Source: Bactericera cockerelli (lineage: Eukaryota; Arthropoda; Insecta; Hemiptera; Triozidae). From it: DNA of 64,000 nucleotides. The translations under genes and the position numbers were made by a program. Positions within the stretch are counted from its first letter, which is position 1. Each line of letters begins with the position of its first letter. Below the pieces are notes generated by a model. The model did not search any database, was not told the DNA's origin, and was given only the letters and a program-made list of their open reading frames with translations. The stretch lies in assembly GCA_024516035.1 (NCBI GenBank), contig CM044959.1, positions 37,584,369 through 37,648,368 of the forward strand, read 5' to 3'. This document shows positions 35,901 to 42,900 of the stretch, one piece after another.

Positions 35901-36024
35901 TCACCTAATGAAGTATGATTTATCTTACCTCATTGTCTTTATTATTCCGTATACCCCTCACCAAGTCAGTGAGATTTTTGTCAAACATTCTCTCTAGATT
36001 GCCTCTCACTTTTTTTAATGCCAT
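226..36024 (-). CDS. AP3D1: AP-3 complex subunit delta (partial: C-terminal end beyond left edge)
   Basis: Large chain of the AP-3 clathrin-adaptor complex, which sorts cargo from endosome/TGN to lysosomes and lysosome-related organelles (Drosophila garnet). Coding exons in transcript order: 36024-35929, 33684-33589, 33303-33175, 32669-32529, 32086-31957, 29771-29632, then 28391-28318 or 27565-27492, then 26798-26749, 26220-26122, 24116-23971, 20225-20077, 18973-18786, 17492-17299, 1953-1727, 373-226. All junctions are GT-AG and every phase matches; the joined frame is about 669 aa and open. The N-terminus MALKKVRGNLERMFDKNL is the delta-adaptin start. Armadillo-type trunk blocks include KNPKNYLSLAP, LCVQKLRILIEDSDQN, KYLGLLAMSKILKTHPKSV and DESIRLRALDLLYGM. 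Exon 14 has DLEVQERASS and GELNPVAPKAQ; exon 15 has LDEWINDPPSSSSSEEDE, the acidic hinge start. The last exon ends at ...QQLSK with a donor at 225-224, so hinge and ear lie outside. Two genes are nested in its introns. Family assignment is certain; exact exon use at position 7 is inferred. Confidence 0.97.
424..860. repeat. Retroelement-tail repeats between AP-3 delta exons 14 and 15
   Basis: A (TTA)n tract then AACAAGTTGGATCAAGTTTT (also at 12961), CTTGATCAAGGGCAGTGCTA (also at 17173), and at 738-850 GGCGTTAGGAAGGGCATCCA followed by ACTGCCGGAGAGAAACCCAA, a motif seen in 3' ends of widespread LINE/SINE families. No coding frame. Confidence 0.55.
1315..1727 (-). repeat. 32-bp tandem array of donor-like sequences beside AP-3 delta exon 14
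   Basis: About twelve units of 31-35 bp, with CAGCACTTGAATT marks at 1341, 1373, 1405, 1440, 1472, 1507, 1539, 1571, 1602, 1633, 1666 and 1698. On the minus strand each reads like CTGCCTTGAGTAAGGTGGGG. The array abuts the true exon 14 end, whose donor context GAGGGGTAAGTTGGGGGAAC is very similar. Most units thus carry a GTAAG donor-like site downstream of the real one. Confidence 0.85.
1954..2827. other. Intronic sequence left of the unknown nested gene
   Basis: AT-rich intron of AP-3 delta. It should contain the promoter or early exons of the plus-strand nested gene. No TATA box or clear upstream coding exon could be placed, and no repeat was recognised. Confidence 0.4.
2828..12073 (+). CDS. 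Unrecognised 12-exon gene nested in an AP-3 delta intron
   Basis: Exons: 2828-3059, 3459-3668, 4096-5141, 5589-5691, 6275-6439, 6732-6809, 7031-7183, 7479-8255, 8617-9291, 9770-10711, 11161-11315, 11777-12073 (TAG). All introns are GT-AG and phases fit through every junction: 4,833 bp, about 1,610 aa. Introns are phase 1 except after exons 3 and 11. Exon 1 is Lys/Arg-rich. Exon 2 holds Arg-Ser runs (IRSRSRRNR). Exon 3 has about ten degenerate 9-10-residue repeats of the type VGDLKxEQLK and two copies of a block around CKQSRGRKIKLQLFEDRR. Exons 8 and 9 are Asn/Ser-rich. Short ordered-looking segments are YLTRFRGVLQCLKENP (exon 4), SGDVIRFFRQYEQLYSARR (exon 8) and the C-terminus ending WQVFKYHWHSV. 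No transmembrane segment or signal peptide was seen. The first ATG follows an in-frame stop about 30 bp upstream, but earlier exons are possible. No family was recognised and no function is proposed. Confidence 0.82.
3988..4108 (+). repeat. SINE copy that duplicated the exon 3 splice acceptor
   Basis: Near-identical 22-bp segments (CTTTTGCAGGTGTCCTGC... at 3988-4009 and CTTTTGCAGGTGACCTGC... at 4087-4108, 20 of 22 matching) flank a 77-bp tRNA-like SINE fragment of family A (TCAGATCGATAAGACGG...GGTCGGTGGCTCGAG). They look like the target-site duplication of its insertion. Each copy carries a splice acceptor (3995-3996 and 4094-4095). Use of the upstream one enters the SINE and meets TAA after eight codons; use of the downstream one gives the open exon 3. 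Confidence 0.75.
4010..4087 (+). repeat. tRNA-like SINE family A, partial
   Basis: Has GATCGATAAGACGGTGGACT and GGTCGGTGGCTCGAG, then the family tail TGATTAACACAAATATGATAA. Confidence 0.75.
5160..5270 (-). repeat. Degenerate SINE family A copy
   Basis: GTTATCATACTTGTGTTGAT at the left and CAATCGAGCTTTTGAGGTCG at the right match the family in reverse. A similarly decayed copy is at about 15345-15450. Confidence 0.6.
12238..12425. repeat. Repeat family H
   Basis: ACTATAAACAGGGAGTAGAT ... CCTCCACTGCCTGGCTACCA ... GATGACGCCACCCTATCATG. An inverted copy is at 63115-63305 in ESS2 intron 6. Confidence 0.7.
12541..12672 (-). repeat. tRNA-like SINE family A
   Basis: The reverse strand carries GTAACCTGGAGGTCGGTGGT TCAAGTCCCAAG and the tail ATTAACACAAATATGATAAC. 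It lies just downstream of the unknown nested gene. Confidence 0.8.
12800..12945 (-). repeat. tRNA-like SINE family B
   Basis: GGCTGGGTTTCGAACCCACG marks box B in reverse; the body CCATTATTCCAGCAGTAAGC is shared by all copies of the family. Confidence 0.8.
12946..13534. other. Intronic sequence, no gene
   Basis: Begins with the GGATCAAGTTTTATT repeat tail shared with 443-470; the rest is unrecognised and has no coding signal. Confidence 0.5.
14153..14540 (-). mobile_element. Retroposed LINE 3' fragment with a 10-bp target duplication
   Basis: Flanked by TGTATTGATT (14143-14152 and 14541-14550), with a poly(T) run at the left and poly(A) at the right. The minus strand reads DQAAEDLRASFTPTIVSCNG then KLGEKWKKSYS, resembling the C-terminal end of reverse transcriptases of some non-LTR elements. 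A related tail (CACTCAATCCCTCTGATC) recurs at about 20029-20050 and 29249-29268. Copy B of the host transposon lacks the insertion. Confidence 0.7.
14561..16788. mobile_element. 2.2-kb fold-back element with arms of about 378 bp
   Basis: Ends CAGGGTGTCCCG and CGGGACACCCTG, with TATA on each side (14557-14560 and 16789-16792). The arms 14561-14938 and 16412-16788 are inverted and highly similar (for example GGGGCATTTTGCTTCG / CGAAGCAAAATGCCCC). The centre has no transposase frame but holds SINE pieces and a smaller inverted-repeat element. Confidence 0.88.
15482..16001. mobile_element. 520-bp MITE nested in the fold-back element
   Basis: Perfect 23-bp inverted ends starting CGTCGCTTAAGAAGAGGTAC, flanked by AAAC (15478-15481 and 16002-16005). 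The core repeats the GAGGTACCTC motif several times in both orientations (about 15738, 15799). There is no open frame of note. Confidence 0.85.
17452..17740 (-). repeat. Duplicated 5' edge of AP-3 delta exon 13
   Basis: The sequence covering the acceptor and first 40 or so bases of exon 13 (17455-17503) is repeated at 17696-17745 with few changes (GCAGATATAGGCCGCAGCTC for GCAGATGTAGGCCGCAGCTC). The copies are about 240 bp apart and each is followed by GAGCGCACGGTTAGCTCA. The upstream copy is a pseudo-exon edge: its exon sequence breaks off at CGGAGCGG. Confidence 0.85.
17578..18170. repeat. Repeat family F cluster with tRNA-like head
   Basis: Two GAGCGCACGGTTAGCTCARTGG heads (17582 and 17753) and two CAGAGCCGAAAAAAATGTAG blocks (17641 and 17971), the second continuing into the body shared with 1-165. 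The duplicated exon 13 edge lies between them. Confidence 0.7.
18243..18345 (+). repeat. Degenerate tail of a 5S-derived SINE
   Basis: CTCGGCCCCACTCGGACTCG then GAGGTTAGTATAAGTAGCTGG resembles the body of the SINE at 40846-41107 read on its own strand. The 5S head is missing. A further short match is at 62600-62645. Confidence 0.5.
19013..19155 (+). repeat. tRNA-like SINE family A, well-preserved copy
   Basis: CTCAGTAGCTTGATCGGTAA, then GGACTTGTAACCTGGAGGTC and GGTTCAAGTCC give box A, a Thr-like anticodon arm and box B. The tail is TGATTAACACAAATATGATA. It has no acceptor-stem pairing, so it is not a working tRNA. It lies 40 bp from AP-3 delta exon 12. Confidence 0.85.
19388..19507 (-). repeat. 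tRNA-like SINE family A
   Basis: Reverse-orientation copy (GACTTGAACCACCGACCTCC on the plus strand), ending in AGCTACTGAGGTCGG. With the 19013 copy it forms an inverted pair. Confidence 0.8.
19770..19945 (-). repeat. tRNA-like SINE family C
   Basis: GGTAGGATTCGAACCAACAG (box B reversed) with GTCGACTACCAATGCACGG at the end and the body AGCATTTTCTACCACCTAAC. Confidence 0.8.
20226..21785. other. Intronic sequence upstream of the insulin-like peptide gene
   Basis: AT-rich, no recognised gene or repeat. It is the probable regulatory region for the insulin-like peptide gene. Short open frames on both strands lack family resemblance. Confidence 0.45.
21786..21861 (+). promoter_or_regulatory. Putative TATA/Inr promoter and 5' UTR exon of the insulin-like peptide gene
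   Basis: TATAAAAT at 21786-21793 is followed 34 bp later by an arthropod-type initiator TCAGT (21818-21822, A at 21820). A strong donor GTGAGT starts at 21862. The matching acceptor TTTTCAG ends at 22227, six bases before the ATG at 22233. This gives a roughly 42-nt non-coding first exon (21820-21861). The spacing and splice sites are seen; transcription is inferred. Confidence 0.55.
21948..22120 (+). repeat. tRNA-like SINE family A
   Basis: GTAGCTTGATCGATAAGGCG ... GGTCGGTGGTTCGAGTCCCA, then a diverged tail. It lies in the first intron of the insulin-like peptide gene. Confidence 0.8.
22233..23456 (+). CDS. Insulin-like peptide precursor, nested in an AP-3 delta intron
   Basis: Secreted hormone of the insulin/relaxin family. 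Exon A is 22233-22473 and exon B most simply 23287-23456, about 136 aa. The signal peptide is MVTRSSLFHLLVCVLLAPI... The B chain ACGSNLSEMVKKFCS has the CG...C spacing of insulin (12 residues between cysteines). After an RLRRG cleavage site the A chain is GIVEECCKKSCTIGNLLSYC, with exact CC-x3-C-x8-C spacing, then TAA. All six canonical cysteines are present. The donor at 22474 is phase 1. The obvious acceptor at 23265-23266 (TTTTTCAG) gives the wrong frame and a stop at 23350; the acceptor CTACAG ending at 23286 keeps the A-chain frame. The C peptide read that way has two extra cysteines (RCIEPC), which is unusual, so an indel or another splice choice is possible. It lies antisense in the intron between AP-3 delta exons 10 and 11. 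Confidence 0.88.
22659..22752. repeat. Perfect 46-bp inverted repeat with a 2-nt loop
   Basis: Arms 22659-22704 and 22707-22752 are exact reverse complements (TTTAAGGGTTCGCG... against ...CGCGAACCCTTAAA) around the loop CA. It lies in the intron of the insulin-like peptide gene. It could be a very young palindromic element or a local inverted duplication. Confidence 0.9.
23041..23286 (+). repeat. Tandem-duplicated splice-acceptor region in the insulin-like peptide intron
   Basis: The segment TTTTCAGAATC plus CAATGGACGACCTA and AACTCGTATTTTTC recurs at about 23041, 23150 and 23262, giving five TTCAG acceptor-like sites (ending near 23085, 23128, 23157, 23195 and 23266) before the exon that encodes the A chain. 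Only sequence downstream of 23287 reads in the A-chain frame from the phase-1 donor. Confidence 0.75.
23457..23462 (+). terminator. Poly(A) signal of the insulin-like peptide gene
   Basis: AATAAA begins directly after the TAA stop codon (23454-23456), and a GT/T-rich stretch follows at about 23482-23500. The 3' UTR would be only about 15-30 nt. Confidence 0.6.
24100..24980 (-). repeat. 66-bp tandem array duplicating the exon 10 acceptor of AP-3 delta
   Basis: The unit includes, on the minus strand, CTCCTTCCTCATTGCAG followed by TGAAGTACCTGGGTCT, that is, a polypyrimidine tract, a 3' splice site and the first 15 or so bases of exon 10. Copies start at the real junction (24116) and repeat every 66 bp (24174, 24240, 24306 ... 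24900), about thirteen in all with a decayed last copy near 24970. Because 66 is divisible by 3, the array gives a long open minus-strand frame of 22-residue repeats. Confidence 0.92.
24990..25635 (-). mobile_element. Degraded MULE-like element with a transposase remnant
   Basis: Ends GGGCGGTTACCTATTGCTCC and (reverse complement of right) GGGTAGCATCCTTTTGCTCC form imperfect inverted repeats, flanked by 8-bp TGAAATAC (24982-24989 and 25636-25643). The minus strand from 25458 reads VGCRFHLAQAWIRNIQKY, EIGKWLGLCFGL and FADYLLEEYISEDATFPPEIW, the C-terminal part typical of MULE-type transposases of insects. It is short and lacks the catalytic region. Confidence 0.75.
25644..27491. other. AP-3 delta introns around exons 8 and 9
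   Basis: Apart from exons 26122-26220 and 26749-26798, this is AT-rich intron. GTAACGGTTGAAACTACTGG and TTCGATCTCCGGGTTCGGC at 26580-26655 look like a decayed tRNA-like head. The segment 25965-26065 shares patches with 18411-18570. Confidence 0.45.
27492..27565 (-). CDS. AP3D1: AP-3 delta alternative exon 7b (canonical version)
   Basis: A 74-bp exon, phase 0 to 2, reading FGALTPLEPRLGKKL then IEPLTNLIH. It joins exon 8 through AG|C to give HSTSAMSLLYEC, the family-standard sequence, so this is the conserved version of the segment. Its donor AG|GTTCGT is weaker than most in the gene. The partner 7a lies about 750 bp upstream in transcript order. Confidence 0.93.
28318..28391 (-). CDS. AP3D1: AP-3 delta alternative exon 7a
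   Basis: A 74-bp exon with acceptor CAG at 28394-28392 and donor GT at 28317-28316. It begins in phase 0 and ends in phase 2, and reads FGAFTLVEPRLGRKL then SQPLTELIL. It is a diverged homologue of exon 7b (27492-27565), matching at 16 of 24 residues, with the same length and phases. Since 74 is not a multiple of 3, including both exons breaks the frame, so only one can be used per mRNA. The open frame and intact splice sites argue against a dead copy. It lies upstream of 7b in transcript order, after exon 6 (29771-29632). Confidence 0.85.
28978..29185 (-). repeat. tRNA-like SINE family C
   Basis: Runs from CTCTTTAGTGGAAGGTAACC to CTACCAGTGCACGG, with box B GTGGAATTCGAATCAACGG. A LINE-type tail (ACACTCAATCCCTCTGATC) follows to about 29270. 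Confidence 0.8.
29427..29616. repeat. 190-bp hairpin next to the AP-3 delta exon 6 donor
   Basis: Inverted arms begin GGTCGGGTTCTACGAAAAA and end ...CGTAGAACCCGACC, meeting at GTAGAGTTTAAAGCAAAACT. They are flanked by TGA on both sides. The arms are almost identical over about 85 bp, with one small indel. The hairpin starts 15 nt inside the intron that follows exon 6 (donor at 29631). It is probably a MITE. Confidence 0.85.
29853..30122 (-). repeat. tRNA-like SINE family B
   Basis: Ends ACGCCTTGACCACTGATTTA CCGGG; box B is GGTTTCGATCCCGCGACC in reverse. It lies just left of the DNA transposon copy B, in the AP-3 delta intron between exons 5 and 6. Confidence 0.8.
30187..31150. mobile_element. 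GGGTCA-ended DNA transposon, copy B (uninterrupted)
   Basis: 964 bp with perfect 25-bp terminal inverted repeats (GGGTCATTTTCATTTATCTT...) and a 4-bp direct repeat ACTT at 30183-30186 and 31151-31154. Subterminal copies of TCATGAACGTTAC occur in both orientations (about 30370, 30590, 30770, 30925-30970, 31095), as expected of transposase-binding sites. There is no transposase frame. It lies in the AP-3 delta intron between exons 5 and 6. Confidence 0.9.
31769..31912 (+). repeat. tRNA-like SINE family A
   Basis: CTCAGTAGCTTGATCGATAA ... GAGGTCGGTGGTGCAAGTTC ... AACACAAATATGATAAC. It lies about 45 bp from the donor of AP-3 delta exon 5. Confidence 0.8.
33736..34470. repeat. Diverged direct duplication in AP-3 delta intron 1
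   Basis: About 155 bp at 33736-33890 recurs at 34311-34470 (TTGTACAAAGCCAAAC; ATGGCAGTGGAATCATAGTA; TTATTGGGTGG). It is non-coding and its origin is unclear. Confidence 0.7.
35537..35775. repeat. Short inverted-repeat element in AP-3 delta intron 1
   Basis: AATTTGACCACGGAATGAGA (from 35545) pairs with TCTCATTCCATGGTCAAATT (ending about 35771), and the pairing continues into AAGGGGYGTAAGT. A small hairpin (AAATTGTTTTTTTAAACAATT) is in the middle. Probably a MITE. Confidence 0.65.
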
Positions 36025-36965
36025 TTTGAAAAATGTAGAAAATATGTGATCTGTGGGGGACCTACTGACAAGAGCACAAAATTTTCAAAAGACTTTTTCA
36101 GAGTCAAGACACAAGTCTTGAAATTATTGAGGCACTTGAATACCAAAGGTTCATTGCACTTGATGTTATCACAGACTAATTACTATCAGAAGGATAGCAA
36201 TTCGCTACATATTACACAGAGAGGATCAGTTAGTTCAAGTTTTCTAGTCTCTAGCTTTCAGAAAATTGATACCGCTTCCCTTATCACTAGTTTCACCCCA
36301 AAACTGCAGGTTCACAAAATCAAAACATATGTTACGTATGTGTTTGTTTAGATTTCGATTTTTTAATTTTTAGATTTTACTGGCAAAGAGAATAAAAAGG
36401 GATTTTTCTCAAGTGGGGAAAAGGGATCTTTTTTTAGTGTTCAGTCTCAAGCTTGGAGGAAAGATATTTCTAAATTTCTTTCCTCCTAGGACTCAAATAA
36501 GCCACAAACTTTTCACTAAGAATTCAATAATTCTATGTAAAAAATAAACAGTTCAATTAAAATATACTTCTTCACAGTCGGTTTATGAATCCTATCGTGT
36601 ACATCCCGCGACTATTTCGATATTTTGACCAACATTTATTGGGTTCACATTTCAGCTCTTAACATTCCTCTCCACTCATAACAAACCTCCTTGAAACTGA
36701 TAATGCGTGTTTGCGCGATGGTTGCGCGCGCGTTTGGTTTTAAAGCAAATATTTGCTTGGGGTTTTTCTTGGGGTGTTTTAATTTTCAGGTGATAAGAAA
36801 ATTTCTGGTTTCATTTAACTGTATTCTGGATTTTTGCGGAGTTTTGAAAGCACTTGATACTTACCTAATTGCTATTCAATAGAATTGGGTTTTACTCTCA
36901 TACCAAATAGTGTTTCACCTCTGGGTTACAACTCTAGAGATTTGTCAGTTTTGCACTCAGCAATA
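36025..36965. promoter_or_regulatory. Shared upstream region of AP-3 delta and gamma-SNAP
   Basis: This is the only sequence between the two divergent start codons, so it must hold the proximal promoters of one or both genes. CpG dinucleotides cluster at about 36700-36735 (TTGCGCGCGCG), against a CpG-poor background. No convincing TATA box was placed. No coding signal is apparent despite short open frames. Confidence 0.5.
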
Positions 36966-39900
36966 ATGGCATCTGACCGTAAAAAAGAAGAGGGTATGGA
37001 ATACGTCAGGTCTGCTGAGAAACAGTAAGTTCAGTACTGTATAAAACACTTTATCCTCACAGGAATTGAAAACTATAGTTTGATTTAAGGGTTAAGAGAA
37101 AGAGATTGCCACAGGCAATAACCCCACCCTCTAGTTAGGACATTAGTATCATTTTCTTTTATGACATTAATAATTTCAATCTAACTATTTTAGTTTTTTT
37201 CCTCTAATAGACATTTTTCTTTCTTAATTTTATAGTGAAATTAGTGTACACTACTTTGTCCTCCTGATGAAAATTATATAGTAATAGCAGACCATAACAA
37301 TAGTTAAAATTCACTTAAGTTCATAATGAGTTTCTGTTTCAATCACCTAGTGTGGATTGCATACTCACTGATAGACAGATTCATTCGAAGCATGATGGGC
37401 CCTTGATAAATTCAGTCCATTAGCAACTCTGAATTGGGTTCTTTATGTGTCATTTCTTTCAAAGCAGCCTTGGAATAATGCTTTGCAGCAGCAATTGTAA
37501 GGGCAGAATTAATTAGGCGTTTTTGTTATACCGCTGTGTACTTCAGTCTAGATTTTGAATAATTATTGTTTGAAATCGGGAAAGGTCTAAACTTGTGATC
37601 TTAATTTGGTCTAAGTGTATTTAGGGTGTCCATAAAGTCCCACCCCATCCCCCGTATCTCAAAAAGGGCTGAGAATATAGAAAAATAAAAAACTCATAGT
37701 CTTTAATTTTTGGGGGGAATTAAGTTCCATCAAAAAAATATTTGCCTATAATGTCCCAGTCAGGCTGGGTACAGACCAACTTTAAAATCTTAAATGGAAT
37801 GGTATGTCTTGTGGTATATTGTTTTAAAGGTCTCATTGAGGAAAGTTCATTAAAATAAATTTTAATAAGCTACGACATACCGTTCTTGAGATACAGGTTT
37901 GGGTCCTGGATAATATCCGTATGTTCTGACCCATAAGTCATTAACCATAAGTTTCGGAAAAATAAATTTTGTTGATGTTAACTTCTTTTATCAAGACCTT
38001 TGAAAAAATTATAAGGGGCAAAGTAGGTGCAATTGGTTGCACATTTGTTAACATGAAAAGCTTAGTTTGCATTTACATAGCTAGAGGAATCTAAGTTCAA
38101 AATTAGTGAGGAATCAATGTTCAAAATAATTCTGGTTTAGTGATTTTAAGTGTTGATCATCTAAATCCCTAGTTTTGTGGCTTATGAATATAATACACCT
38201 TTATTTAGATTGGATTTTTGTTTTTAAAATTCAATTATTTTTAATAATTTTCTAATGGTTATTTTCAGTTTGAAGACATCATTATTAAAGTGGAAACCAG
38301 ATTTTGACTCAGCAGCTGATGACTACAGCAAAGCAGGTATGATGATCTTCACTCACCTAATGTCAATTAAATATGGGTCTTTTTTTATTTTAACCCTCCA
38401 AAATCCATAATGCTCTCTTCCTTTCCTTAGATCTACAAAGTTCATCTCTACATATATTGGTACTATTCTCCCTCACTTGCTTTATCCAATATGACCTAAA
38501 AAAAAAACAAATAAATAAGATATATCTTCAGAATCCTAATGAAAAATCCCAACTTGATTTTGATAGTACTGTAATTTAGTTAATATCTTCCTTAGTGATT
38601 GGTGTACGCATTTTTTCTTTACTACCCAATATTTTTTTAAATGATGTACCTATTTTTCATCATATTGAATGACCATTGATTTTTTGAGGTAAGCTAGGTA
38701 ACCATGCAAAATATTTTGAAATCTAGGTCAAAACTAATAGACAAAATCTACTTGTTCACTTATTAGCACTGCTTTTCCCCCATCTAAGACAGTACACAAT
38801 TCAAAATTAGTGCCATAGAGGTATTACAGAAATGTGTATTTATTTCACCCCTAATGTTGAAATACAGAAAAAGACTATGTTCTTTGATTTTGAAAAAGTA
38901 CAAGATTGTATGTTAATTATTTGATAAATTTAAAGCCTTTTTCTATATAATTATAAGCATTTATCAAAGCAATTTTTTATTTTTTGAAACTTGCCAAGAT
39001 TTTTAATGTTAACTTTTAGTGTTGGTCAATAGCAGAATAATGAGTCATGTCCAATCCTCAGTTTGATTTCTATGCTTGAGACTCTTTTCTAGGCAAATGA
39101 TTTCCAGTTTAGGAGAACTTGGCATTCATTTGATATCAGTTCCTTTTCAGGCAATTGTTTTTAAAGTAATTAAATTTGAAAGATTCTAATTTTCTTGGCG
39201 TCTTCTGTACACAAAGTGTATTTTTGGGGGATAAATTCTACACAAAGAACTTGTATTTTTTTCTTTTCACAGCCACATGTTTCAAGGGAGCCAAATCTTT
39301 CCATCAGTGCAAGGACTATCTTCTAAAAGCCGCCAACTGTTACAAAAGTAACAAATCCTCATACCATGCTGCAAAACATTTGGAGCAGGCCATCATGATG
39401 TGCAAGGAACTCAATGATCTGAGTGATGTGGAGAACTTGGCCAAACAAGCAGGAACTCTGTTTCTTGAGCAAGGTATAAATAGGAAATAAATAATTTATG
39501 TACAAAAATTGTATTAATACTAAATTCTCTGTAAGACAAAATGTGAGATAACTCAACTAATAGAAAAACAGAGCAAGATGAGAGGAATCAAAATGTGAAT
39601 CAAAATGAATCAGTGAATAAATAAATATACATACTTTTAGCAAGTCCATCAACATTTTTGGATGAAGGGGTCTATGTTTTAAAAAATTACCAAATTTTTC
39701 TTTCCAAAGCTCTGAAAAAACAAAACTATTTTTTCATTCCAATTGCAGGTAATCGCGAGGCAGCCAGCACAGTTCTTGAGAAAGGAGCCAAAGCTTTGGA
39801 GGAGACTAAACCAGATGCAGCCCTTGGTTTGTATTCCCGAGCCGCAGATGTGGCACATGGAGAAGACAACTTCAAACAGGCTGCCGAGTACATTAGCCGA

Positions 39901-42900
39901 GCCGCCCGCATGTGTGTCAGAATCAAAGAGTGAGTGACTTCTGTCTTTCATTGGTTATATAACTTGTTCATCCACAGCTTGTTCAAGATGGAGAAGGGTG
40001 GTTAAAACCTCCATCGCTGGAAACTCACAATAACTAACCTCCCCAGGCTGTTTTGGATTGGGTATAGCCAGCATCCTAATGGTTTGAACTTAGTCACCCA
40101 CCAATTCTTCATCTCACTGAATTTTGCTAGACTAGTGATCTTTGTGAGGAACAGTGACTTGATTCTAATTATCACTGTATTTCAGATTTGACAAGGCCGC
40201 AGACTTGATCCGGCAAGAGATAGGATTCCACCAGGAATCCGAGCATTACCAGGCTATTGGTCGTCTGGCCGTCGCCTTAGTTCTCGTTCAGCTCGCTAGG
40301 GGAGACACTGTCGCCGCTGAGAAAGCTTTCAAGGAGTGGGGGAACTGTTGTGAGGCTCCCGAGGTAATTGAACTACCTAGGAACAGAATGATTAGATTAA
40401 CAAAATCTATTATTTGCTTTTAAAATTGAAAATAGAGTACGTGCCAGTTTATTTTTAATATTATGTCAGATTTAGGTAAAAGTTGACAGATTTAAAAATA
40501 AAAAACGGTCGCTAATCCAGTCGACCAATATTTTGCTAGAGGACTATAAACAGAGGACAGACTATCCAACTCTATGAAGTTTACTATTTCTCCAAGTTCA
40601 ATGGCTTGTAAAGAAAAAGTCAAAATTCTCACATGACAAAATGCTAGATCAAACATGACAAAATTAGTGGTTCACCTGAACTGGCTAGAGATCATTAATC
40701 CCCCCAGCTGTAACCATGCTAGTTACATTAACACCAAGAACATCTTACTAATACCAACAACAACTAATATCTAACTTAGAGGACTATAAATAGAGAACAG
40801 ACTAGCCAACCCTTACAAGCTAGGCTAGCTTGCAGTTTCCTAAGGTTTTTTTTTTTAAGTGGGGTTTTAACGTCGCTTTCAACTGCCATGGTCATATCAC
40901 GACGGGGGTTTTACCCTCCATTCGCAGGAAACTCACAAACCTGCTACTCACATTAACCTCACCCAGCCTGAGTGGGGCCGGGAAAAGCCAGCGTCACGAG
41001 AATTAGAATTTGAATGGTCACCCATCCAAGTCTTAACCTCGCTGGATGTCGCTTAACTTCGGTGTTCTGAAGGGAACCGGTGTATTCAACATGCCATCGA
41101 CGCTGGCTCCTAAGGGTTTAATGGCTTATAAAGAAAAGTCCAAGTCCTCATGATGGTTGATCACAAATAGAAATATATGGTTCAGGACGAGCCAACTTTG
41201 AAATAAAGTTGGCTGGAAACCATCACTCACCCCTCCAGCTGTAGCCAAGCTGGCTACTACAACAACAACAATATCTAACTTAGTCACTGTGGCAGAGCGA
41301 GTTAGCGCGCTAGGCATTGCACACATGGTGACCTGGGTTCGATTCCCAGCGGGGGAGGATTTTTTCTGCTCTGTACTTGGATGTTCGGGGTCCACTCATA
41401 CCTCGTGAGGAAAAATGAGTAGCTGATTTAATGTGAAGCAGCGACCAGTGGCAGAATCTTAGGCAAAAAATAATACAAGATATTGTAAATTAAAGTGGTA
41501 AAGTCCTATGATTCTCCGCTACCCACTAAAAGTTGTGACATAATAACACAAAAAAAAAGCATTATTATTATAACAATATCTAACTTAGATAACAGATTTT
41601 TTTTCCTTAGAGAAAAATTAAAACTAAACAACTCCTCTCCACCAGGTACAAACTCTAGAGCGTCTCCTGCAAGGCTATGATGAAGAGGACCCAGACCTGG
41701 CCCGGGCCGCCCTGTCTGACCCGTTCATCACTCACATGGACGTGGAGTACTCCCGGCTAGCACGCGACCTGCGGCCCCCTGCCGCCAGCTCCAGCACCCC
41801 TCGGCCCGCCCCCCACGCCTCCATACGACCCAACGCTGCCCCCAGCTATGTATCGCCCCGCGACAGCGCTGAACCACAGGTGAGAGGGTCCCCCCCCCCC
41901 CCCCCCCCCCCATTACTGAAGGGTCCCACTGAGTGCAACTTTTCGTTTCGAAGCGTTTTGCAGCATTTTGTGTCAGCCTGCTATCAACCAAGCTAGACGT
42001 TGCTTAAAATTTATCCCCCCAAAAACACCACTTCGTGGTTAAAGAAAGAAGAACGCCTCACTCAGAAGAATGATTATAATTAGCTAAAAATAAATGATAT
42101 CAAATTGAGAACACCTTACCACCTCTCTTTCTGTATCTCTGCACTCCTCTCTGAATTTATTCCTCTTATGTTTATCTTTCTTTATCCTTTCTAGGGGTCA
42201 TCCCAAACTTGATTTCTCTTTAAATTTACTTGTTGCACGGCGATAAAAATGGCGGTCGGAGTATGATTTTTCTGAACTTATTTGATTTGAATCGAGAAAA
42301 TTACACCGCGACCGCCTTTTTTATTGCCGTGCAACAAGTAAATTTAAAGAGAAATCAAGTTTGGGATGACCCCTAGAAAGGATAAAGAAAGATAAACATA
42401 AGAGGAATAAATTCAGAGAGGAGTGCAGAGATACAGAAAGAGAGGTGGTAAGGTGTTCTCAATTTGATATCATTTATTTTTAGCTAATTATAATCATTCT
42501 TCTGAGTGAGGCGTTCTTCTTTCTTTAACCACGAAGTGGTGTTTTTGGGGGGATATCAGTTCTTTTTGTACGAAAATATAGGTTCATACACTACTGAAAC
42601 ATTATGAATAACAAAAGTAAATAAACTGGGAAAATGTGAATGTACCAAGTTGTCTTTTTTTTAAGATATAGTTTTAGCAGTACGTATTTAATTTTTCTAA
42701 GGTCAATATGTATTTGGATCACAGATTTGGCCCCCTGAGTCCCCAAAGTGAGTAAATAATATATAAATTTGCAATGCAAGACCTTTTGATTCTATACTCA
42801 ACATGATTAGGTTTATCTTTCAATGCTAAATAGACCTCGGAGCTTTCCTATGAGGGACACTAAAACACCTGGATTTACAAATGCCAAAGAAATTAATTTG

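Noticed and set aside
37627..37920. A complete transposon starting AGGGTGTCCATAAAGTCCC
   Set aside because: Only one end was found, with no matching opposite terminus or target duplication.
41030..41107. Functional 5S rRNA gene
   Set aside because: Only the 5' part follows 5S and it continues into a SINE body with a poly(A) end and target duplication.
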